This document shows, one piece after another, positions 35,693 through 44,865 of a stretch of DNA of 64,000 bases. Position 1 is the first letter of the stretch, and each line of letters opens with the position of its first letter. The DNA comes from Pedobacter caeni (GTDB taxonomy: Bacteria; Bacteroidota; Bacteroidia; Sphingobacteriales; Sphingobacteriaceae). A program made the translations under genes and the position numbers. The stretch is from assembly GCF_900129215.1 (NCBI RefSeq), contig NZ_FQUQ01000005.1, positions 620,001 through 684,000 on the forward strand, in the 5' to 3' direction. The notes beneath the pieces were generated by a model. It was given only the letters and a program-made list of their open reading frames with translations. It searched no databases and was not told the origin of the DNA.

Positions 35693-36313
35693 ATGGCAAA
35701 AACGACAAAGCTGGAAACAGCAGACAGCTCTACTGAAGAGAAGATTAAAGAAGCAGCAAGTAAAGTCTTTACACAGAAAGGATTTGCGGCGACAAGAACA
35801 AGAGATATTGCAGAGGAAGCAGGAATCAATCTGGCCTTGCTCAATTACTATTTCAGAAGTAAAGAGAAGCTGTTTGACCTGGTTATGATGGAAAGCCTGC
35901 AGAAATTCATGATGGGGGTGAAGGACATCCTGAATGATGTGAACAGTTCATTGACGGAAAAAATCAGCCTGCTGGCCAGTCACTACATTGACCTGCTGAA
36001 AGCAAATGCAGATCTCCCATTGTTTATCTTAAGTGAGATCAGGGCAAACCCGGAAAGGCTGGAAACAAAGATGGGAGTGAAGGAGATGCTCCTGCAGTCT
36101 AACTTCTTTAAGCAACTGGAAGCAACGACTAAAAAGACCGTAGACCCGGTACATTTTGTGATGAATATTATAGGTCTTATTGTCTTTCCTTTTGTGGCAA
36201 GCCCAATGCTGATGATCATCGGAGACCGGAGTAAAACTGAGTTTGATGCCCTGATGGAAGAACGTAAAAAGATGATCCCTGTATGGGTCGATGCAATGCT
36301 GAAAAGCAGCTAA
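35693..36313 (+). CDS. TetR/AcrR-family transcriptional repressor of the ABC efflux operon
   Basis: A 206-residue regulator. The N-terminal helix-turn-helix is standard: EEKIKEAASKVFTQKGFAATRTRDIAEEAGINLALLNYYFRSKEKLFDLVM. The rest is a helical ligand domain, with YIDLLKANADLPLFILSEIRANPERL similar to regulators of efflux pumps. It precedes the six-gene efflux operon by 56 bp and shares with it an identical operator palindrome, so it most likely represses both until an unknown ligand binds. Confidence 0.9.
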   Translation: MAKTTKLETADSSTEEKIKEAASKVFTQKGFAATRTRDIAEEAGINLALLNYYFRSKEKLFDLVMMESLQKFMMGVKDILNDVNSSLTEKISLLASHYIDLLKANADLPLFILSEIRANPERLETKMGVKEMLLQSNFFKQLEATTKKTVDPVHFVMNIIGLIVFPFVASPMLMIIGDRSKTEFDALMEERKKMIPVWVDAMLKSS

Positions 36314-36331
36314 AATTTTTTTGATATATCG

Positions 36332-36347
36332 TTAATCAAATGATTAA
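36332..36347 (+). promoter_or_regulatory. TetR operator (site 2) upstream of the efflux operon
   Basis: TTAATCAAATGATTAA is the exact reverse complement of site 1 at 35623-35638, with further matching AA after it. It lies 22 bp before the TolC start. Confidence 0.75.
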
Positions 36348-36369
36348 AACAAATTAATAAATTTAGATT

Positions 36370-37632
36370 ATGAAACTAATTGTCAGTGTCTTATTAATTG
36401 TTATATGGTGTAATAGTGTAGGTGCTCAGACGACCGCTTCTCTTTCTATTGAAGACTGCTATAATTTGGCCAGACAACATTATCCCTTGCTGAAACAGCT
36501 GGATCTGATCGCTAAAACGGAAGCGTATTCTATCGGAAATGCGGCCAAAGGTTACCTCCCTCAACTGAACATCAGCGGGCAGGCAAGTTATCAGTCGGCC
36601 GTCACAAACATTCCCATCCGTATCCCGGGAATGGAGCTCCCACAGATGAACAAGGATCAGTATAAACTGTATGGGGAAGTCACGCAATTGCTCTTTGATG
36701 GTGGCCAGATCAAACAGCAAAAGGAATCCCTCAATGCCAACGCAAAGACCGAAGCTCAGAAGCTGGAAGTGGAGTTGTACAAGCTTAAGGAACGGGTCAA
36801 TCAGGTCTTTTTTGGAATCCTTGTCCTCAAAGAGCAGCTAGGGCAAAATGAACTTCTGAAAAAAGACATTCGGCTGGGCATGAATAAGGCCAGCGCTGCC
36901 ATTGCCAATGGAACGGCTTTAAAGAGTAGTCTGGATATCCTCCAGGCAGAACTGCTCAAAGTAAACCAGCGGAGTACAGAGTTGAAATTCGCGCTGAAGG
37001 GCTATACGGATATGTTGGCTTTATTCATCAACAGGGAGCTCGGAGAGCAGACCGTTTTTGTCAGGCCTGAAGGCATTGTCAACGATAGAAATATCCTGCG
37101 GCCGGAATTGCAGCTCTACGATTTGCAACGCAAAAATGTAGATGTTCAGGAGAAAATGATCAGGGCTAAAAATCTTCCTAAGTTTAGTCTCTTCCTTCAG
37201 GGAGGGCTGGGCAGACCTGCTTTAAATATGTTGAGTAATGATTTGGATATCTTTGCAATAGGTGGCCTTAGGTTAAGCTGGTCTTTAGCTGGTTTTTATA
37301 CCAGGAAGGGGGAGCGAAAACTCCTTGATCTCAGCCGTAAAAGCCTGGATCTGCAAAAAGAAACCTTTCTCCTGAACACCAATCTGACGATCAGACAACA
37401 GGATGCCGAGCTCAGTAAACTACAGGAATTGGTGTCCACTGATCAGGAAATTATTCAATTGAGAACGCGCATCAAACAGACCTTTTACGCGCAGCTGAGC
37501 AACGGAACCATCAATACCAATGATTATTTGAGGGAGGTCAATGCAGAAGATCAGGCCAGGCAAAATAAAATCCTGCATGAGGTCCAATTGCTCCTGGCAC
37601 AATACAATCAAAAGACAACAACAGGGAATTAA
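36370..37632 (+). CDS. TolC-family outer membrane efflux protein
   Basis: A 420-residue protein with a signal peptide (cleavage after GAQ). It shows the two-repeat helical pattern of outer membrane factors: SIEDCYNLARQHYPLLKQLDLI, YLPQLNISGQASYQ, ...LRLSWSLAGFYTRKGERKLLDLSRKSLDLQKETF..., and the ending NDYLREVNAEDQARQ. The sequence PQMNKDQYKLYGEVTQLLFDGGQI is typical of TolC strands. It would form the outer membrane exit channel. It is the first gene of a TetR-controlled six-gene operon. Confidence 0.88.
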   Translation: MKLIVSVLLIVIWCNSVGAQTTASLSIEDCYNLARQHYPLLKQLDLIAKTEAYSIGNAAKGYLPQLNISGQASYQSAVTNIPIRIPGMELPQMNKDQYKLYGEVTQLLFDGGQIKQQKESLNANAKTEAQKLEVELYKLKERVNQVFFGILVLKEQLGQNELLKKDIRLGMNKASAAIANGTALKSSLDILQAELLKVNQRSTELKFALKGYTDMLALFINRELGEQTVFVRPEGIVNDRNILRPELQLYDLQRKNVDVQEKMIRAKNLPKFSLFLQGGLGRPALNMLSNDLDIFAIGGLRLSWSLAGFYTRKGERKLLDLSRKSLDLQKETFLLNTNLTIRQQDAELSKLQELVSTDQEIIQLRTRIKQTFYAQLSNGTINTNDYLREVNAEDQARQNKILHEVQLLLAQYNQKTTTGN

Positions 37633-37650
37633 CATTCAAAACAGCGCATC

Positions 37651-38541
37651 ATGAAAGCATTTTTAGCATTGCCGGCAGGTTTACTTTTATTCCTTTCCTG
37701 TAATCAGACAAAAACGGATATCATAGCTTCAGGAACCTTTGAAGGAGTAGAAACGATCGTTTCTGCGGAGGTTACCGGAAGAATTAAAAGCCTGAACCTG
37801 GAAGAAGGCCAGGTATTGAAAGCAGGGGATACCCTTGGCTATATTGACAGTACCCAGCTTTACCTGAAGAAAAAGCAGTTGCTGGCTCAGGTCAATGCGG
37901 TATTAGGGAAGAAACCTGATATTCCCGTACAGCTGGCCACTTATCAGGAGCAATTGAAACAAGCCATACGTGAGCAAAAGCGGTTGAGTAACCTGGTAAA
38001 AGCAGATGCTGCGACACCAAAACAACTGGATGATGCCAATGCTCAGGTCGCCATCATCAGAAAACAAATTAACGCACAGCAATCCAGTCTTGGGATCAGC
38101 TCCAGCGGACTGAATAAAGAGACCCTGCCGCTGTATTCCCAGATCGAACAATTGAACGACCAACTCTCGAAAAGCATGCTCATCAGTGAACTGGATGGAA
38201 CGGTTCTGACCAAATATGCTGAAGCAAATGAGATGGCGGTTACAGGAAAACCTTTGTATAAAACTGCTGATCTTTCTACGCTGATTTTAAGGGCTTACTT
38301 TACAAATAATCAATTGCATCACATTAAATTAGGACAGAAAGTTAAAGTGTTGGTTGATGATGATAAAGGCCAGTATAACACCTACAACGGGCAGATTGAA
38401 TGGATCAGCAGCAAAGCAGAATTTACCCCTAAAACCATTCAGACCAAAGACGAAAGGGCAAACCTTGTTTATGCCGCGAAGATCAGAATCAGGAACGATG
38501 GTTACCTCAAAATCGGCATGTACGCTGAGGTCAGTTTATAG
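37651..38541 (+). CDS. HlyD-family membrane fusion lipoprotein
   Basis: A 296-residue lipoprotein (lipobox Cys17, LLFLSC). It has the biotinyl-lipoyl-like strand (EGVETIVSAEVTGRIKSLNLEEGQVLKAGDTLGYI), a coiled-coil hairpin (about residues 75-165) and the beta barrel ending VKVLVDDDKGQYNTYNGQIEWI. It links TolC to the ABC permeases in the periplasm. It is 19 bp after tolC and 10 bp before the first ATPase. Confidence 0.88.
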   Translation: MKAFLALPAGLLLFLSCNQTKTDIIASGTFEGVETIVSAEVTGRIKSLNLEEGQVLKAGDTLGYIDSTQLYLKKKQLLAQVNAVLGKKPDIPVQLATYQEQLKQAIREQKRLSNLVKADAATPKQLDDANAQVAIIRKQINAQQSSLGISSSGLNKETLPLYSQIEQLNDQLSKSMLISELDGTVLTKYAEANEMAVTGKPLYKTADLSTLILRAYFTNNQLHHIKLGQKVKVLVDDDKGQYNTYNGQIEWISSKAEFTPKTIQTKDERANLVYAAKIRIRNDGYLKIGMYAEVSL

Positions 38542-38550
38542 GGAGCAGCC

Positions 38551-39471
38551 ATGAAGAATTTATACGCCATCGAATTGAAGAACATTTGTAAAACCTACGG
38601 CAAAATGCAGTTGCCGGCGGTAGATGATGTCTCTTTTGAAGTTAAAAAAGGAGAGCTCTTTGGATTGATCGGGCCGGATGGAGCGGGTAAAACCAGCATC
38701 TTCAGGATCCTTACGACCTTGTTGCTGGCAGAACATGGTTCGGCCTGGGTCGATGGCTTTGAAGTGATCAGAGATTATCGGGAGATCAGAAAAATTGTGG
38801 GTTATATGCCAGGGAAATTTTCCCTTTATCCGGACCTGACCGTTGCAGAGAACCTGAACTTTTTTGCCACTGTTTTCGGCACTACGGTGAAAGACAATTA
38901 CGAACTGATCAAAGATATCTATGTTCAGATTGAGCCTTTCAAGGACCGCAGGGCAGGAAAGTTGTCTGGAGGCATGAAGCAAAAGCTAGCCCTGTGCTGT
39001 GCACTGATCCATAAACCCAGTGTTTTGTTCCTGGATGAACCGACCACAGGGGTAGACCCGGTGTCCAGAAAGGAGTTCTGGGAGATGCTCAACAGACTTA
39101 GAATGCAGGGAATCACCATCCTGGTGTCCACACCCTATATGGACGAAGCAACGCGATGTGACCGCATCGCACTTCTTCACAACGGAAAAATACTATCAAT
39201 TGACACACCTGAAAATATGATAAAGAGTTATCCTGAACAACTTTATGCGATCAAAGCAGATCAGATGTACCTGCTGATTAAATCGCTCAGAAAATATCCT
39301 GAAGTCCTGGATTGTTATGCATTTGGAGAATATGCGCATGTTTCCTTTAAAATTCCCTTTGAAGAATACCTGCTGGAGGCTTATCTGGGGGCGGAAGGTT
39401 TGTCTGGTATTGAAATCAAACCAACTGCAGCCACTATTGAAGATTATTTCATCAAGCTACTGAAAACCTGA
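38551..39471 (+). CDS. ABC transporter ATP-binding protein (first of a pair)
   Basis: A 306-residue ATPase with Walker A GPDGAGKTS, Q-loop, signature LSGGMKQK, Walker B VLFLDEPTTGVDP and the switch region VSTPYMDEA, where Thr-Pro-Tyr stands at the position of the usual switch His. GPDGAGKT and the domain layout match the N-terminal half of YbhF, which in E. coli is fused to the second ATPase. The C-terminal 90 residues form an extra domain. Confidence 0.88.
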   Translation: MKNLYAIELKNICKTYGKMQLPAVDDVSFEVKKGELFGLIGPDGAGKTSIFRILTTLLLAEHGSAWVDGFEVIRDYREIRKIVGYMPGKFSLYPDLTVAENLNFFATVFGTTVKDNYELIKDIYVQIEPFKDRRAGKLSGGMKQKLALCCALIHKPSVLFLDEPTTGVDPVSRKEFWEMLNRLRMQGITILVSTPYMDEATRCDRIALLHNGKILSIDTPENMIKSYPEQLYAIKADQMYLLIKSLRKYPEVLDCYAFGEYAHVSFKIPFEEYLLEAYLGAEGLSGIEIKPTAATIEDYFIKLLKT

Positions 39472-39475
39472 GGAC

Positions 39476-40216
39476 ATGAAGGAGACCGTGATAAAAACAG
39501 ATCAGCTGAGCAAACGTTTCGGCAGCTTCATCGCAGTTGATGCCATTAGCTTTGAAGTGCAAAAAGGCGAGATATTTGGTTTTCTTGGCGCAAATGGGGC
39601 AGGAAAGACCACTGCTATGAGAATGCTCTGCGGGCTTTCTGTACCTTCTTCAGGCACCGCAGCTATTGCAGGTTTTGACATTTACAAAAAGACCGAAGAA
39701 ATCAAAAGAAACATTGGTTATATGAGTCAGAAGTTCTCTTTATACGAAGACCTGACGGTATTGGAAAACATCAGCTTCTTTGCGGGTATTTATGGATTGA
39801 GCAACAGCGCGATCAAAGAAAAAAGCGAAGCCTTAATTACCCGGCTCGGACTTCAGAAAGAAGTGAAAAAGCTGGTCGGTGAACTGCCATTGGGCTGGAA
39901 ACAAAAGCTTTCTTTCTCCGTAGCGGTTTTACATGAACCAAAGATCGTTTTCCTTGATGAACCTACTGGTGGGGTAGACCCGGTAACCCGAAGGCAATTC
40001 TGGGACCTGATTTATGAAGCTTCGGAAAAGGGAATTACTGTTTTTGTGACCACGCATTACATGGATGAAGCAGAGTATTGCGACCGGATCTCGATCATGG
40101 TGGATGGGAGGATTTCAGCGCTGGACAGCCCTTCGGCGCTTAAAACCCAGTTTAAAGCAGCCACTATGGATGAAGTATTTTACGAACTCGCCAGAGGGGC
40201 GAAACGTGGGGATTAA
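39476..40216 (+). CDS. ABC transporter ATP-binding protein (second of a pair)
   Basis: A 246-residue ATPase with Walker A GANGAGKTT, Walker B IVFLDEPTGGVDP and switch His in VTTHYMDEAE. Its signature is degenerate, ELPLGWKQKLS instead of LSGGQ, as in the second half of YbhF. The two ATPases are probably a heterodimer corresponding to the fused YbhF. It begins 4 bp after the first ATPase gene. Confidence 0.88.
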   Translation: MKETVIKTDQLSKRFGSFIAVDAISFEVQKGEIFGFLGANGAGKTTAMRMLCGLSVPSSGTAAIAGFDIYKKTEEIKRNIGYMSQKFSLYEDLTVLENISFFAGIYGLSNSAIKEKSEALITRLGLQKEVKKLVGELPLGWKQKLSFSVAVLHEPKIVFLDEPTGGVDPVTRRQFWDLIYEASEKGITVFVTTHYMDEAEYCDRISIMVDGRISALDSPSALKTQFKAATMDEVFYELARGAKRGD

Positions 40217-40228
40217 AACCTTAAAATC

Positions 40229-41335
40229 ATGAAACAGTTTATCAATTTTGTCCGGAAAGAATTTGCCCATGTGATGAGGGACAGAAAAACGCTGCTTATT
40301 CTGTTTGGAATGCCGGTGGCACAGATCCTGATTTTTGGCTTTGCACTGACCAATGAGCTGAAGAACTCAAAGCTGATCGTCTTTGACCAGGCAAAAGATC
40401 CGGCTTCACAGGAGATCATTGCCAGAATTGAAGCGAGCAGGTATTTTGAAGTTGAACGGAACCTGAGCAATGCAGCACAACTGGAATCGGTATTCAAAGA
40501 AGGGAAGATCAAAATGGCCCTTGTTTTTCCTGCAGGGTTCAATGCATCGCTGCTCCATGGGCATCATGCACAGATTCAGGTCATCGCCGATGCTTCCGAT
40601 CCCAATGCGGCAAATATGCTGACCAATTATGTCTCTGCCATTATCCAGGACTATCAGCGTTCTTTGAGTAAAAGCAGTTTATCACCGTACCGGATCATTC
40701 CGGAGGTCAGGATGTTGTACAACCCTCAGCTCAAAGGCGCGCATAACTTCGTGCCCGGGGTAATGGCACTGGTATTGATGCTGGTCTGTGTCATGATGAC
40801 GGCCATTTCTATTGTAAAAGAAAAAGAAACGGGAACGATGGAAATATTGCTGGTTTCTCCCTTTAAGCCTATTCTGGTGATCATTTCCAAAACCATACCT
40901 TACCTGATCCTTTCCTTGCTGAATGTGGGCTCGATTCTTTTACTCAGCGTTTTTGTGCTGGACCTCCCCGTAAATGGGAGTGTGTTATTGCTTTTTGCAG
41001 AAAGCATGCTGTTTATCAGTACCTGTCTGACACTGGGGATTTTCATTTCCGTGAAAACAAGCTCCCAGCAGGTGGCTATGCTGATCTCCCTGATGGGAAT
41101 GCTCCTGCCAACGATCCTGTTCAGTGGATTTATGTTTCCGATTGAAAATATGCCTTATCTATTGCAGCTGTTCTCCAATATTGTTCCTGCCAAATGGTTT
41201 TACATCATCGTGAAGTCCATCATGATCAAGGGACTTGGTTTTTCAGCGATCTGGAAAGAGACATTAATCCTTGTAGCCATAACAGCTGTTTTATTGATCA
41301 TAAGTTTAAAAAGTTTTAAAATCAGACTGGCATGA
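40229..41335 (+). CDS. ABC-2 type permease (YbhS-like)
   Basis: A 368-residue inner membrane protein. It has an N-terminal membrane segment, a periplasmic region (about 40-170) and five C-terminal segments, with the ABC-2 family features FVRKEFAHVMRDRKTLLILFGMPVAQIL, GAHNFVPGVMALVLMLVCVMMTAISIVKEKETGTMEILLVSPF and PTILFSGFMFPIENMPYLLQ. The stop overlaps the start of the second permease by ATGA. Confidence 0.9.
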   Translation: MKQFINFVRKEFAHVMRDRKTLLILFGMPVAQILIFGFALTNELKNSKLIVFDQAKDPASQEIIARIEASRYFEVERNLSNAAQLESVFKEGKIKMALVFPAGFNASLLHGHHAQIQVIADASDPNAANMLTNYVSAIIQDYQRSLSKSSLSPYRIIPEVRMLYNPQLKGAHNFVPGVMALVLMLVCVMMTAISIVKEKETGTMEILLVSPFKPILVIISKTIPYLILSLLNVGSILLLSVFVLDLPVNGSVLLLFAESMLFISTCLTLGIFISVKTSSQQVAMLISLMGMLLPTILFSGFMFPIENMPYLLQLFSNIVPAKWFYIIVKSIMIKGLGFSAIWKETLILVAITAVLLIISLKSFKIRLA

Positions 41336-42450
41336 GAACGATTAGATTTTTGCTGCAAAAGGAGTTCAGACAGATTTTCCGGAACCGGGCAATTTTGCTG
41401 TTGATAGGGGTGATGCCGGTGATGCAATTGCTGATCCTGCCCCTTGCCGCAAATTATGAAGTGAAGAACATCAATTTGTCGGTAGTTGATCATGATCACT
41501 CCGGTTTTTCTCAAAAATTGATCTCAAAGGTTACCTCCTCCGGGTATTTTAAGCTCAGCGGCTATAGCGCTTCGTTTAAGGAAGAATTAATGGCGATTGA
41601 GTCTGATCGGTCGGATTTAATTCTGGAGATCCCACAGGGCTTCGAACGGGGTCTGATCCGGGAAGACCAGCAGCAATTGTTTATTGCAGTAAATGCCATT
41701 AACGGGGTGAAGGCAAATCTGGGAGGAGCCTATTTAACCAGTATCATCAGAGACTTTAATGAGGAGATCCGGATGGAAATGGTGCCGTCATACCGGTTTA
41801 ATGAAGCTCCGGTCATTGAAATCACCAGTTCCAACTGGTATAACCCGCTGATGGAATACCAGTTTTACATGGTGCCAGGGATCCTGGCCATCCTCGTAAC
41901 CATGATCGGTGGTTTCCTCTCTGCCCTGAACATCGTGAAAGAAAAGGAGTTTGGGACGATTGAACAGATCAACGTCACACCGATTAAAAAACATCATTTC
42001 ATCCTGGGAAAGCTGATTCCTTTCTGGATTTTAGGAAATGTTGTTTTCAGCCTGGGGCTATTGGTTGCCTGGCTGGTCTATCACATTGTGCCCGCAGGGA
42101 GTCTGCTGGTACTCTATGGGTTTTCATCGGTTTATCTTTTGGCCATCCTGGGCTTTGGCCTGCTCATCTCTACTTTTTGTGATACCCAGCAACAAGCCAT
42201 GTTTATCATGTTCTTTTTCATGATGGTTTTCATTTTAATGGGTGGTTTGTTTACCTCCATTGACAGTATGCCGGAATGGGCAAAGCTGCTTTCTGCATTT
42301 AATCCGGTGAGTTACCTCATTGAAGTGATGCGGATGGTGATCCTGAAAGGGAGTGGCTGGAAAGATATTCTACCTCAGCTGGGCATCATTGCTTTATTTG
42401 CAGTTGTACTCAACACCTATGCAATCATCAATTACAAAAAGACGAACTAA
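41332..42450 (+). CDS. ABC-2 type permease (YbhR-like)
   Basis: A 372-residue paralogue of the previous permease with the same layout: LLQKEFRQIFRNRAILLLIGVMPVMQLL, then YNPLMEYQFYMVPGILAILVTMIGGFLSALNIVKEKEFGTIEQINVTPI and MGGLFTSIDSMPEWAK. The two permeases would form the heterodimeric channel. Together with TolC, HlyD and two ATPases this is a complete YbhGFSR-type tripartite exporter, probably for drugs or lipids. Confidence 0.9.
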   Translation: MRTIRFLLQKEFRQIFRNRAILLLIGVMPVMQLLILPLAANYEVKNINLSVVDHDHSGFSQKLISKVTSSGYFKLSGYSASFKEELMAIESDRSDLILEIPQGFERGLIREDQQQLFIAVNAINGVKANLGGAYLTSIIRDFNEEIRMEMVPSYRFNEAPVIEITSSNWYNPLMEYQFYMVPGILAILVTMIGGFLSALNIVKEKEFGTIEQINVTPIKKHHFILGKLIPFWILGNVVFSLGLLVAWLVYHIVPAGSLLVLYGFSSVYLLAILGFGLLISTFCDTQQQAMFIMFFFMMVFILMGGLFTSIDSMPEWAKLLSAFNPVSYLIEVMRMVILKGSGWKDILPQLGIIALFAVVLNTYAIINYKKTN

Positions 42451-42525
42451 AGATTTTTTGACAATTGACTGGATAAGTTGGTTTTCGAAATATTTAGATT
42501 TGCTTTATCTATTAAAATCGCTTCT

Positions 42526-43098
42526 ATGAAACATATTAAGGTAATCGGCAGACTGGTGGTAATGTTGATGTTATTTGGTACATTCTCTTCTGCTGTCGCC
42601 CAGACCGCTGATAAGAGCGATCCATCACCTTTGAAATTTCCTACCCCAAAGGGAATCAAGAACCAATTATTTTACCTGCAGAGAGATCCAAATACCAATA
42701 CGATCATTTGTGAACTTAATGTGGATGCAAACGGGGAGGTCAACAGAAAAGAGCCAATTCTGGTGTACTGGCTTCGTTTTGGCGAAAAGGGGGAGAAGAA
42801 AGACCTCAACTATATCCAAAGAAAATTTGCTTATGGCATTCAGGCCAAAGAAATCGGCAAAGACCAGTTCGAACTCCGTTTTGTTTCTCATAAAAAGATT
42901 CCGATGTACCTGATGGAATCAAAAGATGACCATAAGTTTCACGTCTATGTAACGGTGAACAACAAGAAAATCGAACTGGATAAGATCTTTCTGAGAATTG
43001 AAGGTGGTTCATTCTGGTTGCCAAATGTAAAATATGTGGAGCTGACCGGAACAAATACGGCCAATAATGCTCCGATCGTAGAAAGAATTAAGGTTTAG
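42526..43098 (+). CDS. DUF4833-like secreted protein
   Basis: About 190 residues from the ATG at 42526 (MKHIKVIGRLVVMLML), chosen because a signal peptide starts there, with cleavage after VAQ. The mature part has LKFPTPKGIKNQLFYLQRDPNTNTIICELNVDANGEV, NRKEPILVYWLRFGEKGEKKDLNYIQRKFAYGIQ and FFLRIEGGSFWLPNVKYVELTGT-like strands, matching my recollection of DUF4833. Function unknown. It begins 75 bp after the efflux operon; being on the same strand it may be read through. Confidence 0.75.
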   Translation: MKHIKVIGRLVVMLMLFGTFSSAVAQTADKSDPSPLKFPTPKGIKNQLFYLQRDPNTNTIICELNVDANGEVNRKEPILVYWLRFGEKGEKKDLNYIQRKFAYGIQAKEIGKDQFELRFVSHKKIPMYLMESKDDHKFHVYVTVNNKKIELDKIFLRIEGGSFWLPNVKYVELTGTNTANNAPIVERIKV

Positions 43099-43214
43099 AT
43101 CCGCTCCTTTTTTACCGGTGTTTTTATTCTTTTCACCGATGCTTTCCGGTAGTATGACCCCGGGAGCATTGCCCGGCGTCGCGAAACGCCTTAGGTTTGA
43201 AGAAAAAAACAACT

Positions 43215-43601
43215 ATGGAAACGCCAATTCAAAACAAAAAATTTAACCGTCATATCGCTGCAGGTGTCATCATCATTGCACTCGGATCACTCTTAATGCT
43301 GGACAATCTGGGACTTAATATTCCCCATTGGATTCTTTCCTGGCACACGGTCATGCTCGCTATTGGTTTGATGATCGGATACCGCAAAGATTTTAAGGTG
43401 TCGGGCTGGGTCGTATTGGTGATCATCGGTGGAATTTATACCCTGAAAGATATTGCTTTCTTTGATCTTTCCAGGTTTACCAGTGCACTGGTCCTGATCG
43501 GACTTGGCGCATACCTGCTCTTAAAACCAAATCACAAACCTGCATTCTGGAATTTTAACGATAAAAAACCGATCAATTTTGGGCAGAAAGAGGAACAATA
43601 A
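43215..43601 (+). CDS. LiaF/DUF5668-like membrane protein
   Basis: About 128 residues from the ATG at 43215 (METPIQNKKF). The open frame reaches further to a TTG at 43197, but ATG is the better choice. It has three to four membrane segments: RHIAAGVIIIALGSLLMLDNLGL, WHTVMLAIGLMIGYRKD, WVVLVIIGGIYTL and ALVLIGLGAYLLL. This matches the LiaI/LiaF transmembrane region. Such proteins modulate envelope-stress signalling in some bacteria; the role here is unknown. Confidence 0.75.
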   Translation: METPIQNKKFNRHIAAGVIIIALGSLLMLDNLGLNIPHWILSWHTVMLAIGLMIGYRKDFKVSGWVVLVIIGGIYTLKDIAFFDLSRFTSALVLIGLGAYLLLKPNHKPAFWNFNDKKPINFGQKEEQ

Positions 43602-43619
43602 AACAGAAAAAAGGAATAC

Positions 43620-43688
43620 AGTATAATCGTTTTTTAGTATTCTTGCTTTAATAAAAAATTATAAGCAAAGATCTTAAACGATTATACT
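43620..43688 (+). promoter_or_regulatory. Hairpin whose 3' arm abuts the start codon of the lipoprotein gene
   Basis: AGTATAATCGTTT (43620-43632) and AAACGATTATACT (43676-43688) are a perfect 13-bp inverted repeat; the second arm ends on the base before the ATG at 43689. A nested pair, TTGCTT (43643-43648) and AAGCAA (43663-43668), continues the stem inside. If transcribed as one leader, the hairpin would cover the ribosome-binding area. Confidence 0.55.
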
Positions 43689-44780
43689 ATGAAAATAAAG
43701 CAGGCCCTTATCCTTAGCAGCTGCTTCATGCTGATGCTCTCTTCTGCATGTACCACAAATACTTCCAAAAAGAAGGGCTCAAATTCAGGGACTTCAGATA
43801 CCAGCAGCGGTCAGCAGGTGCTCCCGGCCGTCAAAGATCAGTCAGAACTGCTGCGGAAATTATTGAAAGCCCGGCACATTTACCCTTTTCATGTAGTGCC
43901 TTCCCCAGAATCGAAAGATACTTATGTGGTACTATATCAGCAATCTTCCGAGAAAAAGGCCCCTAAAGACATTTATTTTTATACAGAGGATGAGCTGTTT
44001 TTCTATGCGGCGAAAGTGCAGCTGATCAATGATAAAGAGGTCAGATTAACCAGTAAGAAACTGGTGATGCAGGAAGAATCGACCTATTGTACCATAGATT
44101 CAACTGTGAATAATGTAAAAATTGCCGGCAAAGACTACATCTCTCTGGTTTACCGCAAAGAGTTTAAAGGGACCGCAATCGTAGAGAAATTTATAGACTT
44201 TCAGCTCATAGACCTCAGCAGCCTGGACAATTATACCCTGGGATTTGAGGGAGTGTATTCCTTTAAATGTAAGGAATGCCTGGAAGGGAGACTGACCAAT
44301 GAAAAGAAACTGGAAGGAAAACCTGAACTCCTGGCCTTCTTAAAAGGTATGGTGGCAAAATCCCCTCATGTCTACCATCCTTCGGAAAAGGATAAAGATC
44401 CTTACCATGTCCTTAACTATGAGATCAAATGGGAAAAGGACAACCAGGCCAGCAATCATATGGCAAATGGCCATGGGGAGCTGGAATTTCCTGTAAGAAC
44501 CACTTATTACCATACCAATCTTTTCAATTTAAATCAGGGGACTGAGGTTGAAACCGCAGAAAATGAGCAATACTTATTTAAGAGTTTCTTTTGTGGCTCT
44601 GTTATTGGTTTTGACAAACAAAAGAAATTATACTTCCCGGTAATGATCGAAAGTTGTAATGGTTTTTGCTCCAAAAACATCAGTATCAATGCAGGTGTGT
44701 TAAAAATAAGCTATGAGGATGAGGTATCTTATGAGGTTCCGTTAGCAGACCTTGTCTTTGACAAACAGAAAGAAAAATAA
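43689..44780 (+). CDS. Hypothetical lipoprotein (363 aa)
   Basis: A 363-residue lipoprotein with lipobox ending at Cys21 (MLSSAC), a Ser/Thr/Gly-rich linker (residues 22-45) and a soluble, charged mature domain of about 310 residues. Six cysteines lie in the last two thirds, including CKEC (near residue 197) and SCNGFC near residue 328. I do not recognise the family. It has a distinctive hairpin at its start codon, and the 500-bp gap after it holds a long palindromic element. Confidence 0.65.
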   Translation: MKIKQALILSSCFMLMLSSACTTNTSKKKGSNSGTSDTSSGQQVLPAVKDQSELLRKLLKARHIYPFHVVPSPESKDTYVVLYQQSSEKKAPKDIYFYTEDELFFYAAKVQLINDKEVRLTSKKLVMQEESTYCTIDSTVNNVKIAGKDYISLVYRKEFKGTAIVEKFIDFQLIDLSSLDNYTLGFEGVYSFKCKECLEGRLTNEKKLEGKPELLAFLKGMVAKSPHVYHPSEKDKDPYHVLNYEIKWEKDNQASNHMANGHGELEFPVRTTYYHTNLFNLNQGTEVETAENEQYLFKSFFCGSVIGFDKQKKLYFPVMIESCNGFCSKNISINAGVLKISYEDEVSYEVPLADLVFDKQKEK

Positions 44781-44865
44781 TTCCATAAGTTTTCATTTGA
44801 TGTATCTCTGGTCTTCGTTGCCGCGGTCTGAAAGAACTATACCTTAGCGCAGCGTCCTTCGGTCC

